DNA of 64,000 nucleotides from Larkinella knui (GCF_003858645.1 NZ_RQJP01000002.1:682001-746000); one strand, 5' to 3'. Positions 27,832 to 37,669 are shown, numbered from the stretch's first letter. The notes: a model not told the origin generated them from the sequence alone. Numbers and translations: made by a program.

Positions 27832-28451
27832 ATGGCAGCACTCATAAATCTGAAGTTAATGGAAGAGTTGGAGTCCCAGGGTAGGCGGTATGTGGGATGG
27901 GTAGAGGGTAGTTTCTATGCCTGGAACCACTCTGCTGAAGTACAAGGTGAAAACTTTATCAAATGTGTTTAGACTTATTTTCAGACAAGTAACCTGAAGA
28001 ACAGCTTATCAGGTCTCCATTAGGTTTGCTCCGATTTTGTGGCAGGTAATTTTCAGCTTTATATGGATAAGCACAACAATGCGTTGATCCCGATAATCTA
28101 CACCCGTACGATCCCTTTAATGACCTGACGCGCTTTTTTACTGACGAATCCTTACCCTCAACAGTAAATCGATTACCCGAACGGATCGAGCAGTATACAG
28201 AGCTCCCTATGGTGGTGTCAGCTTATTCTGAATCGCATAGAATCTTTCGACAGAGCGAGCATAGTCAATACTGTGATGTGGCTACTGATCCTAATGAAAT
28301 AGCCAACGAACTCACCGAGATCAAATACCACTACTACATAGATAAGTAGGATCATTTTTATTGGCTCTGCCGTAACCTGATCGATGCATACCGACCAACT
28401 GGCGATGTCCATACCTGTGCGGCTAAAATTCTTTACATGTTCACCATCTAA
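27832..28451 (+). pseudogene. Decayed paralogue of the following gene
   Basis: Starting at ATG 27832, the translation MAALINLKLMEELESQGRRY... aligns with the start of the intact gene at 28463 (MTALIDLHLIQRLEPEAHF), including FYAWNHSAEVQGENFIK against YFNWNRSADVKGEDFIT. A TAG follows after 46 codons and another TAG soon after TYFQTSNLKNSLSGLH. Further matching pieces in shifted frames include RIEQYTELPMVVSAYSES (against KIEQYIELIQMVQGFSES) and CAAKILYMF near the end (against CATQILGLF). Order and length match the intact copy, so this is a tandem duplicate broken by several stops and frameshifts. Confidence 0.82.
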
Positions 28452-28462
28452 ATGCTAATACT

Positions 28463-29122
28463 ATGACCGCTTTGATTGACTTACATTTAATTCAGCGTCT
28501 GGAACCTGAAGCGCACTTTTTATTCCATAATGTACAATGTAGCTACTTTAACTGGAATCGATCTGCCGATGTGAAAGGTGAGGATTTTATTACCCGAGTT
28601 AAAATGTATCATCAGGCCTATAACCTGGATGAACAATTAACTAACCTCTTTGAAGTTAGTACCCAATTTGCTCAGGGCCGTTTTGAAGAATACCGTATAA
28701 AAGCCATCGAAGAGGGCCAAGAATTTAACCCTTTTGCCAAACTGATTTCTTTCTTTGTTAATTCATCGCATTCACGGCCAAATTTAGATTATTTGTTTAA
28801 TCCTTTCATACTTCCTCCGAAAATCGAACAGTATATAGAGCTGATTCAGATGGTACAAGGGTTTTCAGAATCACAAAAACGCTGGCGGCAAAGTATTGGC
28901 ATGGAGCACAAAGAGAGAGAAGCAGACGAGGTAATTGGCATCGACGAAGATATCGAAACGGAATTATATGAGATTGCTATTGACCATTGTTTAGATGGGT
29001 ACAATGAATTTTATCAGCGTGTGCGGCAGTTGATTTATTCGTATCAAAAGATAGACGATGTGCAAGGTTGTGCTACTCAAATATTAGGATTGTTCAAGGC
29101 CTCTGGACCAATCAGGGTTTAG
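28463..29122 (+). CDS. Intact copy of a tandem-duplicated hypothetical protein
   Basis: The 219-residue protein has no signal peptide and is mostly helical. Recognisable stretches are MTALIDLHLIQRLEPEAHF, NWNRSADVKGEDFITRVKMY and IEQYIELIQMVQGFSESQKR. Its decayed duplicate lies immediately upstream with an 11-bp gap. The 3' end overlaps the 3' end of the convergent DUF5005 pseudogene by 39 bp. No family is recognised. Keeping one copy while the other decays suggests that one dose is under selection. It sits behind the replication origin of the element. Confidence 0.7.
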   Translation: MTALIDLHLIQRLEPEAHFLFHNVQCSYFNWNRSADVKGEDFITRVKMYHQAYNLDEQLTNLFEVSTQFAQGRFEEYRIKAIEEGQEFNPFAKLISFFVNSSHSRPNLDYLFNPFILPPKIEQYIELIQMVQGFSESQKRWRQSIGMEHKEREADEVIGIDEDIETELYEIAIDHCLDGYNEFYQRVRQLIYSYQKIDDVQGCATQILGLFKASGPIRV

Positions 29123-30508
29123 AAAATAAAAAGCAGCCTGTAATTTCTTTCTTGTTTCCAGATCATCGGACGTGCATGAACCAAAGCCTTCACCCTCTTT
29201 ATAGTCCCATTGAACTTTCGACCAGTTAATGGTGGAGTCAACACTGCTGAGGAGATTAATGAAGGCTTCTCTTAATTTTTCATGTTTATTCTCATTGGGA
29301 AGGAATATGTTGTCTTCCTGTTCGTCAAAATTGTCCATGGCTATAGTCAGGTTATTATAAAAAGTAAATAGTTTCAATTCAGTGTATTGCCAGTTATTGA
29401 CCCGAATGAAATAGGGGCGATAGCGGTCCGCGCTACCCGGACTGTTGAAATGGTCGGCAAAATCGGTTGCGTTGACACAATACGAAATCATCAAGTCGCC
29501 ATTTCTTGACAGTTCAGGGTGCACCAGGGCATTGTAGGTGAAAACTTTGCCCGTACCCTGCTCTGGGGGAACCGTGTAGAGGAGTCGTTTCGCCGTCCAG
29601 GTGCCAATCGGGCTGGTCGATTCCGACAGAAATAACCGCCGGCCGAAAACGATTTCCTGCGTGAAGAGATAATACCGGGTGCCGGATCGAAATACGCTGA
29701 ACTGATCGGAAGCATCCTTGTAGATTGAATAGTCGTTCGGCTGGCTCCCCCATTGGCGGCCGTTCTAGTATTGCCAGTTCCCCGTCAGGTCTCCTTTCGG
29801 AGCGCGGGCTACGACGACATTCGTTGTCAGGTTGCCGTGGATGACCCCATACAGGTAGGTGTAGCCATCAGCCGCTTCGCACACGGCACCACCGTATCCC
29901 CAGGGGCCTTGGTACTTGTTGGCAATGATTTTTTCGAAGGTTCCTGTTGTTGGCGAGCAGATAGCGATATCGATTGAAGCATTCTTAAAATCCCAGGCAC
30001 CTGACCCGGTTTTTTGGATGTGGCTCAGCAAAACCTGCAGTTTTCCGGCGTAGACCGTAGCATCCAACGGCCAGTACCAGTCTTTGCCGCCTTTCTGCTT
30101 CGCATGGGTAAAGAAGGTTTGAGCCGAATTGGTGGTCGAAGCGCCTTGATTCAGTGTCTTGATACTGTCGAATGTTTCGCCCGTTTGAACCATCACCGAG
30201 TTTCGAACCATCACGTTCTGATCCGGCAAGCGAGTACGGTCCGGTTTTACAAGCCCCAGGAACGTATCGCCGAACGTCCAGACGATCCGACCGTTAGGAA
30301 GTAGCGTGGAATAAACCCCATCACCACCATTCCAGCCATCGTAGCGGATGAAAAAATGGTTATACTGCTTATCAACCTGGACTTTTGGCTCTGAAGTTTC
30401 CCTGTGTGCCACAGCCGTGGTATGCGATTCCGCTATAAATGAAAACTCAGGTTGAACGGCTAATAAACCAGCCAGAAGACCGAAAAGGAGGTGAACATAG
30501 TTATTCAT
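29084..30508 (-). pseudogene. DUF5005-domain exported protein interrupted by one TAG
   Basis: From ATG 30508 the frame encodes a signal peptide (MNNYVHLLFGLLAGLLAVQP) and a DUF5005-like domain with IRYDGWNGGDGVYSTLLPNG, VWTFGDTFLGLV and KYQGPWGYGGAVCEAADGY. A TAG stop at 29765-29767 interrupts GNWQY|NGRQWGS. Beyond it the same frame continues without shift (DYSIYKDASDQFSVFRSGTR, FTQEIVFGRRLFLSESTSP) to PYFIRVNNWQY. The interrupted codon would be Trp in a WQYWNG context, so one G-to-A change explains it. From about 29400 onward the tail changes to AT-rich, unrelated-looking sequence. An upstream ATG at 30568 is less likely. DUF5005 proteins are secreted and possibly glycan-related, which is inference. 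Confidence 0.82.
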
Positions 30509-30568
30509 GAGAGCAGGGTATAGGAAGCAAAAGAAGTAACTTTCTGGGCAAAGATACTTATCCATCAT

Positions 30569-31146
30569 ACTTACAATATTCTAGCCAGCATCAATCTTAG
30601 AACTAAGAAGCTTGAACGACCAGCCAGTGCCACTTGACCCTGCCGACACCTACCTTCCCCATCGGTGGCAGCTGTAGCCGTCGAGGATTTTCAAATGTTG
30701 AAAGACAAAATGAATCGCACAAACTACAAGTAAGGAATCCCTTATTCTAGACCGAAACCCGAGAACCCCGGGGGTATGCAAAAAATAGCGTGTGGCCCTG
30801 GGCATGGTGTTACTACAGTCCCCACCGACGCTCGTTCGATCAGATTCAGTAAAAGTAATCTGGAAATTTCAATACCAGCTGGTCCAGTCAATTTGTCTAA
30901 CATAACATCCTTTTTTCTAGCTGAAAATCCAACTAAGGCCGAGGGTATGGTAGAGCATTTGTATTTTTCCGAAAAAGCTGCATATCCAATTTTAAAATTG
31001 GGCCTATTTTCGATGATTCATAAAAGATTTGGAAGTTTTGGCACCTACAATTGCGGCTAATTTTAGAATCATCAATAAATAAAAGCCCTGCTTTTCAGAT
31101 AGTTTTAATCAAAATACGGTATCTTGTTGGATAAAAATAAAATAAT
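30569..31146. other. Gene-free stretch between pseudogene and secreted protein
   Basis: I see no convincing gene here. A 94-codon frame (30776-31060) lacks a start signal, a recognisable product and consistent codon use. The segment from about 30600 to 30700 is GC-richer than its surroundings and may be a remnant of backbone DNA. Confidence 0.5.
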
Positions 31147-31557
31147 ATGAAAAAACTACTATTTATCTCTATTATTCTATTATCTAATCTGGCGTGTTAC
31201 GCTCAATATCCAACTTATCAGCAAAAGACTTATACGCCAAGACCATATAAAGATTCATTCAACAACTCCTATTCAAAACCGGAGAACCTGAATAAAGATG
31301 CAGACAAAGACGGTCTAAGCGGTTTTTATGATAACAATGATAAGGACCCTGATCCAAACAAGTCACTTTATAAGTCTAATGACAGGATAACCCAGCCAAC
31401 CATTGACTCTTATCAAACCCAGCCAGTTTCTATTCCGCATTATTCTTACCCGACTACTAACACTCAGCCCAGGGAGGTTCATACTGGACCACGTGGCGGT
31501 CAATATTATATCAACAGCAACGGAAACAAAACCTACGTTCCTCGTTCTCCCTACTGA
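31147..31557 (+). CDS. Small secreted protein with Ca-binding-like repeat and GPRGGxYY motif
   Basis: The 136-residue protein has a signal peptide (MKKLLFISIILLSNLACYAQ). The mature chain is rich in Tyr, Pro, Ser and Asn. It contains NKDADKDGLSGFYDNNDKDP, which resembles a thrombospondin type 3 calcium-binding repeat, and ends with REVHTGPRGGQYYINSNG then NKTYVPRSPY. The terminal motif is a small domain found repeatedly at the ends of bacterial exported proteins; its role is unclear. It stands alone, with a terminator hairpin at 31584-31619. Likely located in the periplasm or cell surface. Confidence 0.75.
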   Translation: MKKLLFISIILLSNLACYAQYPTYQQKTYTPRPYKDSFNNSYSKPENLNKDADKDGLSGFYDNNDKDPDPNKSLYKSNDRITQPTIDSYQTQPVSIPHYSYPTTNTQPREVHTGPRGGQYYINSNGNKTYVPRSPY

Positions 31558-31583
31558 CTTTTCTTGTAATTGATACTCTTTTT

Positions 31584-31619
31584 AATAAATCCATCAGTAT
31601 TTACATTGATGGATTTATT
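31584..31619 (+). terminator. Hairpin terminator after the small secreted protein
   Basis: Arms aataaatccatca (31584-31596) and its complement tgatggatttatt (31607-31619) pair perfectly over 13 bp around a 10-base loop. The right arm is T-rich and lies 27 bp after the stop codon. Confidence 0.7.
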
Positions 31620-32147
31620 CATTTTCTCTCAGAATCAACTTCCGTTATTTGTTGGGATTATCGCTATTTCCATGTAGTTTAATCAGCTACTAATTTGCAA
31701 AAAAAAGCTGGTTTTCCGAATTGAAAAAGTGATTTCAGGCGACCAGACGGGTGTTGTCAACTCGGGATAGAGGTTGCCACTAACTTAGGAATCAAAACTG
31801 GCGGAACTGCACCCAAGGATTCCACACTGAGGATGGCCCAAAACTGGCACTCGCCCTATATAGTTTAGTTGAAGATACTACGAGTATGACTATTTATCTA
31901 AATATAGGGTTTTTCGTATATTGGTATGAGTTAGTTAAATCGAAATTCTTTGAACTTCATTTAAGAAGGTTGTCATATACTTGGAATTCGCAAGTTAAAT
32001 CGTGGCCTTCGACTGTTAATTCTCCCATTTTTTGATAAAAATTTGCTTGGGAAATGTCGTTAAAAAGAGTATCTTACTGATACTCTTTCGGTAATGCAAT
32101 GACTTCATTCCGGCTACTGTATCTAGGCGGATAAATAGGTTCCATCT
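31620..32147. other. Gene-free region with a palindrome before the winged-helix gene
   Basis: No gene is supported. A perfect hairpin, aaagagtatc (32064-32073) and gatactcttt (32079-32088) around a 5-base loop, lies 60 bp before the winged-helix gene and may be an operator or terminator. The right-arm sequence also occurs in part near 31571-31581. Confidence 0.5.
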
Positions 32148-32459
32148 ATGTGGAAATATCAGGAAAAGGAACGTCCAATGGTGCTCTTTGAGCCTAGCTT
32201 ATACTTTCTGGCCCAAACAACCCGAATGCAGCGGGTATCACTTTGTGTATTTCTCCATTTAGCTTCTCGCTTGGAACCAGACGGGTCTGTTGAATGGAAA
32301 ACGTCCGATATTGCTGAAGAATTGAGAGTGTCACCCAGATTGATTCGGCGAGGGTTAGCCGAGTTGCAGAAGCACGATTTTATCGCCCGTAAAAACCGAA
32401 GTCGTTCCCGGTGGATGCTAAATCCATCTGTATTTAAACCAGGCTTATTAAGCTACTAA
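32148..32459 (+). CDS. Small winged-helix protein, RepL/MarR-like
   Basis: The 103-residue protein is nearly all one winged-helix DNA-binding domain: MQRVSLCVFLHLASRLEPDG, then DIAEELRVSPRLIRRGLAEL (recognition helix), and KHDFIARKNRSRSRWMLNPS (wing). The ending WMLNPSVFKPG recalls the terminal strand of RepL-type plasmid replication proteins, which also carry an N-P-x-x-F pattern; regulators of other kinds look similar. It could be a plasmid-type maintenance gene or a regulator. A palindrome at 32064-32088 may be its own operator. It is the last plus-strand gene before the restriction operon. Confidence 0.7.
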   Translation: MWKYQEKERPMVLFEPSLYFLAQTTRMQRVSLCVFLHLASRLEPDGSVEWKTSDIAEELRVSPRLIRRGLAELQKHDFIARKNRSRSRWMLNPSVFKPGLLSY

Positions 32460-32652
32460 CTTTGGTTAAAAATGATCTTGGGTTTTTATATAATTTTATT
32501 ACACATGAAAGGAAATTAGATTTGTGTGCCTCAAAAGATACAATTGTTCAGTATAGATTGCAATTTGCCGCTGAAGCTATTCATAGAAATTTAATCACTT
32601 TCATAATAGGCCATGCAGACTATTCAATGATCTAATAGCTGACATTCAATTT

Positions 32653-35600
32653 CTACTTAAGTAAACTGTTCTTCTTGAAATTCTCCGCCTGTTCGAAAAT
32701 CTCATCATACACTTCATCTCGCTCTACGGGTGGGTATCCAAACTCGTCCAGCAACAAGATCAAACCGACTTTTAAAGCCGATTTAATATCGTCCCGTTTA
32801 TTCCAGTCAGGAAACTTAGCCTGTCCATCCACCAGATCCTTTACGGCCCTGGCCAACTCGATCAGCTTCTCTTCGGGATAGTTGAAGTCATACTTGGCAC
32901 ATAGCTGTTTGAGAATATCATAAAAGGCTTTTTCTTCAAAGTCAATGCCTAACTCGTCACCAGCCGAAAACTCCCGGTGTACCTCCCAAATCAGGTTAGT
33001 TAGCTGCTCAGCAATTTCTTCATATACCTCGCTCCGTAGAATGTCGTTTTCGCTCCGGTCGTTGTATCGATTGACGAGCGCCTGCATCTTCTGGGAGAAG
33101 TCGACCCCTTTTACTTTATTGACCTTTTTCAGTTCACTGATTACCTTGGCCAGTAGCTCCTGAAGCAGCTTAATTTTGGTGTTAGGCAGTTTGATCTTAT
33201 CAATTTTGGCCAGAAAATCTTCATCAAACAAGTCCTGCTCCGTTAGCTGATCATCACCAACTTTATACAGTTCTTCTACGCCACTGCTGGCTAGAGCATC
33301 TTTGATCATCTCGCGCACACGGGCGTTCATCTGGGCGGTGTCGGGTGCGGTGCCTTTAGTCAGTTTGAAGACAATGCTCCGAACAGCCAGGTAAAAATAA
33401 ATGCTGTCTCGCTCGGCCTGCGAGATCTCTTCCCTACCGCTACAAATGTCGTAGGCAGCTTTGAGTCGTTGAACGAAACCCATAAACCGGGTTTCAATGT
33501 CTTTCGTCAACTGCACATACTCGGCAGCCAGATTCAGCGTGTTCAACTGCTGAAGGGTCGTACCGAAATAGTATTTTGTACTGTCGAACTTATGGAAGAG
33601 TCTGGCCAGCAAGTCCAGGTAGTTTTTTACGATCGTTACCGATTCCGTGACGTCTTCGTTGTTCTTTTCTTCATCCTTGCCAAACTTGGCTAAGGCCAGG
33701 TTCATCTGTGTTTTAAAGCCAAAGTAATCGACAACCAGCCCTTTTTCCTTTTCCTTAAACTTGCGATTTACCCGCGAGATAGTCTGAATCAGGTTGTGTT
33801 GTTGAATGGGCTTATCGATGTATATGGTGTCAAGAAACGGCACGTCAAAACCAGTGAGCCACATATCGACCACGATGGCAATCTTGAAATTAGATTTTTC
33901 ATTCTTGAACTGCCGGTCCAATTCCTGCCGGTACTCTTTGGTGCCCAGCAGGTCATACATTTCTTTGGGATCGTCTTTACTGCGAGTCATAATCATCTTG
34001 ACCCGCTCCATGGGTTTGATCTCTTTCTTTTCTTTCTCCGATAGGCTTATGCCTTCGTCGGCGATTTGTTTTACGTTCCAGGCGGGCCGCAACGCAATGA
34101 CTCGGGTATAAAAGTCGTAGGCAATTTCGCGCGTGCTACTGACGAACATGGCTTTGCCCAGAATGCTGGCCCCTTCTGCAACCCGATTCTCGTAATGCTT
34201 CACGAAGTCTTCGGCCAAAGCCTGTAACCGCTTGGGATCGCCCAGAATGGCCTTCATATTGGCTGTTTGCTCTTTGCTTTGCTCAATCTGGTAGGCATTG
34301 GCACCGGCTTCGGCGGCCTCTTCATAGTAGCGCTCTATCTTCTCCAGTTCACTGTTATTTAGGGCTACTTTGGCTGCTCTACCTTCGTACACGATTCTGA
34401 CGGTGATCTCGTCGCGGACCGATTCGGTCATGGTGTACGAGTCCACTACCGGGCCAAAGACATCCAGTGTTGCATCAATGGGCGTACCTGTAAAGCCTAC
34501 GTAAGTGGCGTAGGGCAGTGAGTCGCGCAGGTATTTGGCAAACCCGTAAGATTTGGTAACGCCCTCGGCCGTCACTTTTACTTTTTGATCCAGATTAGTT
34601 TGGGTTCGGTGGGCTTCGTCAGAAATGCAGATAACGTTGGTCCGATCGGTGAGGAGTTGCGTGTCTTCAGTAAACTTGTGGATGGTGGTCAGAAATACGC
34701 CACCGCTTTTCCGTCCGGCCAACAACATGCGTAACTGCTCGCGGCTCTCGACACTGATAATCGTTTCATCGCCAATGTAGTTTTTAGCGTTGGTAAACTG
34801 CCCCGCCAACTGGTCGTCGAGGTCCGAACGGTCGGTAATCAGTATGATGGTTGGGCTCTCGAACCAGGTGCTTTTCATCAGTAGGCGCGTCAAAAAGAGC
34901 ATGGTGAAGCTTTTTCCGCAACCGGTGGCACCAAAATAAGTGCCCCCTTTGCCGTTTCCATCGGGTCGCTGTGCCTTCTTTATCTGATCGTACAAACTGC
35001 GGGCGGCATAGTATTGCGGATAGCGGCAAACCACTTTCTCGTTTTTCTTTGAGCTATCCGGTACATAGATAAAGTTGCGGATAATATCGCGCAGGCGGTT
35101 ATGCTGAAACATACCCTGCACCAGCGTAAACATACTATCGAAGCCATCGACGTCTTTGGCTAACCCGGCCACCCGACGCCAGGCGTAGTAAAATTCGTAT
35201 GGCGCAAAAAAAGAACCGGCTTTGTTGTTTACGCCATCGCTGATGACGCAAAACGCATTGTATTTAAATAACTCTGGTATGTCGCGCTGATAGCGGACGG
35301 TGAGTTGGGTATAGGCATCGTAGATGGTGGCCTCTTCGCGAACGGCGCTTTTGAATTCAAACACCACCACTGGCAAACCATTGATATACACGATACCATC
35401 AGGTATGCGTTTTTCTGTGCCAAGAATTTCTAACTGGGTAACAAATTTGTAGATGTTCTGATCAGCGATGTACGGGTTTTCGGGGTCAGCAACCAGATAG
35501 GCCAGTTTACCTGAATCAGCCTGACGTTGTTCTTGTAGCCCTTTGTAATCAATGAGTTCAATAAAAATATCCTTTTTACTTCGGTCTTCCCGCTTCAGAA

Positions 35601-35871
35601 TAAAGCCATCGGCCAGCATGTTCATGATGGTCTTGTTGGTCTCATACAAGTCTGAGGCCGGCAAGGCTTTCAACTGATTGATGATCGACTGAGCTTCGGT
35701 TACGGTAAGAGCCTCCGGCGTATATCGCCGAAGCAGATAGGCTTGCAGATCGGCCTCAATAAGTACCTCTTCCGGCAGGCGGGCAATGGTGATTCCCAGT
35801 TGGTGCGGAAAGTGCTCATTGGCGAGCAACTCGGTAAAGACCAGTTCTAACTTTGTTTCGGTGAATTTCAT
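32653..35871 (-). CDS. hsdR: Type I restriction endonuclease subunit R
   Basis: This 1072-residue protein is the ATP-driven translocase and nuclease of a type I restriction enzyme. The N-terminal nuclease has the PD-(D/E)xK pattern: PDGIVYINGLPVVVFEFKS, with Asp158, Glu172 and Lys174. The SF2 helicase motor has Walker A in FGATGCGKSFTM (about residue 315), the DEAH box in CISDEAHRTQ, TGTPID, and VVDMWLTGFDVPFLDTIY with QTISRVNRK as motif VI. The helical C-terminal part binds the methylase complex. It is the last gene of a minus-strand operon (hsdM, hsdS, DUF262, hsdR), 7 bp behind the DUF262 gene. The motifs look intact. Confidence 0.95.
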   Translation of the reverse strand: MKFTETKLELVFTELLANEHFPHQLGITIARLPEEVLIEADLQAYLLRRYTPEALTVTEAQSIINQLKALPASDLYETNKTIMNMLADGFILKREDRSKKDIFIELIDYKGLQEQRQADSGKLAYLVADPENPYIADQNIYKFVTQLEILGTEKRIPDGIVYINGLPVVVFEFKSAVREEATIYDAYTQLTVRYQRDIPELFKYNAFCVISDGVNNKAGSFFAPYEFYYAWRRVAGLAKDVDGFDSMFTLVQGMFQHNRLRDIIRNFIYVPDSSKKNEKVVCRYPQYYAARSLYDQIKKAQRPDGNGKGGTYFGATGCGKSFTMLFLTRLLMKSTWFESPTIILITDRSDLDDQLAGQFTNAKNYIGDETIISVESREQLRMLLAGRKSGGVFLTTIHKFTEDTQLLTDRTNVICISDEAHRTQTNLDQKVKVTAEGVTKSYGFAKYLRDSLPYATYVGFTGTPIDATLDVFGPVVDSYTMTESVRDEITVRIVYEGRAAKVALNNSELEKIERYYEEAAEAGANAYQIEQSKEQTANMKAILGDPKRLQALAEDFVKHYENRVAEGASILGKAMFVSSTREIAYDFYTRVIALRPAWNVKQIADEGISLSEKEKKEIKPMERVKMIMTRSKDDPKEMYDLLGTKEYRQELDRQFKNEKSNFKIAIVVDMWLTGFDVPFLDTIYIDKPIQQHNLIQTISRVNRKFKEKEKGLVVDYFGFKTQMNLALAKFGKDEEKNNEDVTESVTIVKNYLDLLARLFHKFDSTKYYFGTTLQQLNTLNLAAEYVQLTKDIETRFMGFVQRLKAAYDICSGREEISQAERDSIYFYLAVRSIVFKLTKGTAPDTAQMNARVREMIKDALASSGVEELYKVGDDQLTEQDLFDEDFLAKIDKIKLPNTKIKLLQELLAKVISELKKVNKVKGVDFSQKMQALVNRYNDRSENDILRSEVYEEIAEQLTNLIWEVHREFSAGDELGIDFEEKAFYDILKQLCAKYDFNYPEEKLIELARAVKDLVDGQAKFPDWNKRDDIKSALKVGLILLLDEFGYPPVERDEVYDEIFEQAENFKKNSLLK

Positions 35872-35878
35872 AGTTGAT

Positions 35879-37669
35879 TCACAAATGCTCGTAAAAGACT
35901 CTGATCTTACTGGCCATGAGTTGCCGCCGTTCGGTCAGGAAGGCTTCATAATCGAGGTGGGTGGCTTGCAGGAAGCTGGATGGTATGTCGTTTTGCGATA
36001 GATTATCCAGAAGCTCTTGCGAGGTGCTAAGTGTACAGATATCGAACGTACCCAACTCTATCTGCTCACGTACTTTGCCAATATAATCGGCGGGGGCCAT
36101 CGTGCCGATTTTCAGGTTGGTCGATTGTTCGGTATATACATAGTTGGCTACCTGATTGTAGAGCTTCTGCGCAAAGTTGTGTTTGATGAGGTACTTCTTC
36201 GGAAACAGATGATGAATGTCGCCACGTTGCTCGATGAGGGCGCTGGTTTGCATGCTCTTCGCCAGAAACGCGTGCGCCCTACCGTTGCATTGAGCCGCCA
36301 GATACACGTTGTAGGCGTTGTTGTTGGTACCAGATGTCTCGAGGTCGCTTACTAGCCTGAACTCCCAGAACCCTGCGCCCAGGTGAGCCTGCTCCATGTG
36401 AGTCAGGTACGTTGCTACGCCCTTTTCATTGATTTGCTTGATGTCTTCGTCGATCATCGACTCCGACGAGCCGGAATAACGCCCGATCAACAGCGACATA
36501 ATGAGCCACCGCTTCACGTAATGCTGAATTTCAGCATCGGGTAGACCATCTTTACGGAGCTTTAAGTAAAGTGCGTACGAAAAATTGAGGCTGTTTTTAG
36601 ACGAAATCAACTTGCTGTTGATCAGGCCCGTTGAGGTGACCAGCATGGTAAACCGCTGGTAATTGGTCCTGTTGACAAAGTCGAGCAGGCCAGCGGATAG
36701 CCGTTGAAAACTGCGCTCGGCAATCTCGCCCTCATAAGTACGGGTCTCGAAATTTCGGCCTGACAGCAGGGCCACCAGATCGCTGAAACGGCCCCGGCTG
36801 AACTGGTAGGTAAACGCAACCCGCAAAAAGTCGATATAGTTGGGTACATATAGGGTATCGTGACCGGTGGCCATCCAGCTAATGGCCTTATAATAGTCGT
36901 GGGCGTAGAAACCGTGGTCGTTGTCGAGAATGTGCTTATTGAAATCTTTGTCGACAATCAGGCGGCAGAAATAGTCGACGAGTTTGCGCATCCGGTTGCC
37001 GCCGTGCTGTTCATCGGCGGCAATTTTTGACATCACAAAATCGGCGTTGCTTAGCACCACGCCTTTCTGGTTAATGCGAATAAAGATCTCGGTGACGGTG
37101 TCGATATCGAGCGCATGATCGAGTTCAATAATGCCGACCTGCTTGCTTTTTATGCGCTTCAGGTTTTCAATGCGTGCCTCTACCAGCTCTTCATTAGCGT
37201 CGGGGTTGGCGGTCAGGTACGTCCGAATGGCTTTGCTGATGGATATTTCGTCGTTAATGATGGGGTTAATGCTGTTGATCCACTCCGGGCTGTTTTCGTA
37301 TGCTTTGTTCAGCACGTCGAATTTCTCGGTGAGCGGGTTGAAAGCAATGCGGATGCTGATTTGCTTATAGTTGGTATCCAGCACGCGCTGCCCCACAATG
37401 GCGGCCGTGAGAGCCGTAACCCGCTGCTGCCCGTCGATAAGCACTTTACGACCGGCCGACAACTCGCCGTTTTTTAGTTTCACGTCGGGGTTGCGCCAGG
37501 TGATGATGTAGCCCACGGGGTAGCCCTGATAGAGCGAGTCGATGAGGTCGCGGACTTTGGAGGCTTTCCAGACAAACGGCCGCTGAATTTCAGGAATGGC
37601 AATCTCGCCGGATTTTATCCAAGTCAACAGCGTTTCGATGGGTTGCTGATGAACACTATACTTGGCCAT
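35879..37669 (-). CDS. DUF262/DUF1524 (GmrSD-like) nuclease inside the type I operon
   Basis: The 596-residue protein has the layout of GmrSD-type modification-dependent restriction enzymes. The N-terminal DUF262 (ParB-like) domain has IPEIQRPFVWKASKVRDLID and the signature LIDGQQRVTALTAA at residues 77-90, which binds or hydrolyses nucleotide. The middle part is helical. The C-terminal DUF1524-like HNH region contains DIHHLFPKKYLIKHNF at about residue 490, with the His of the HNH motif and NLKIGTMAPADYIG after it. It overlaps hsdS by 14 bp and is 7 bp before hsdR, so it is part of the operon. It may restrict DNA with modified bases that escape the type I enzyme, or modulate it. Function is inference. 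Confidence 0.85.
   Translation of the reverse strand: MAKYSVHQQPIETLLTWIKSGEIAIPEIQRPFVWKASKVRDLIDSLYQGYPVGYIITWRNPDVKLKNGELSAGRKVLIDGQQRVTALTAAIVGQRVLDTNYKQISIRIAFNPLTEKFDVLNKAYENSPEWINSINPIINDEISISKAIRTYLTANPDANEELVEARIENLKRIKSKQVGIIELDHALDIDTVTEIFIRINQKGVVLSNADFVMSKIAADEQHGGNRMRKLVDYFCRLIVDKDFNKHILDNDHGFYAHDYYKAISWMATGHDTLYVPNYIDFLRVAFTYQFSRGRFSDLVALLSGRNFETRTYEGEIAERSFQRLSAGLLDFVNRTNYQRFTMLVTSTGLINSKLISSKNSLNFSYALYLKLRKDGLPDAEIQHYVKRWLIMSLLIGRYSGSSESMIDEDIKQINEKGVATYLTHMEQAHLGAGFWEFRLVSDLETSGTNNNAYNVYLAAQCNGRAHAFLAKSMQTSALIEQRGDIHHLFPKKYLIKHNFAQKLYNQVANYVYTEQSTNLKIGTMAPADYIGKVREQIELGTFDICTLSTSQELLDNLSQNDIPSSFLQATHLDYEAFLTERRQLMASKIRVFYEHL

Noticed and set aside
30776-31060. 94-codon plus-strand frame
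   Set aside because: No start signal, no motif, and mixed composition; not supported as a gene.
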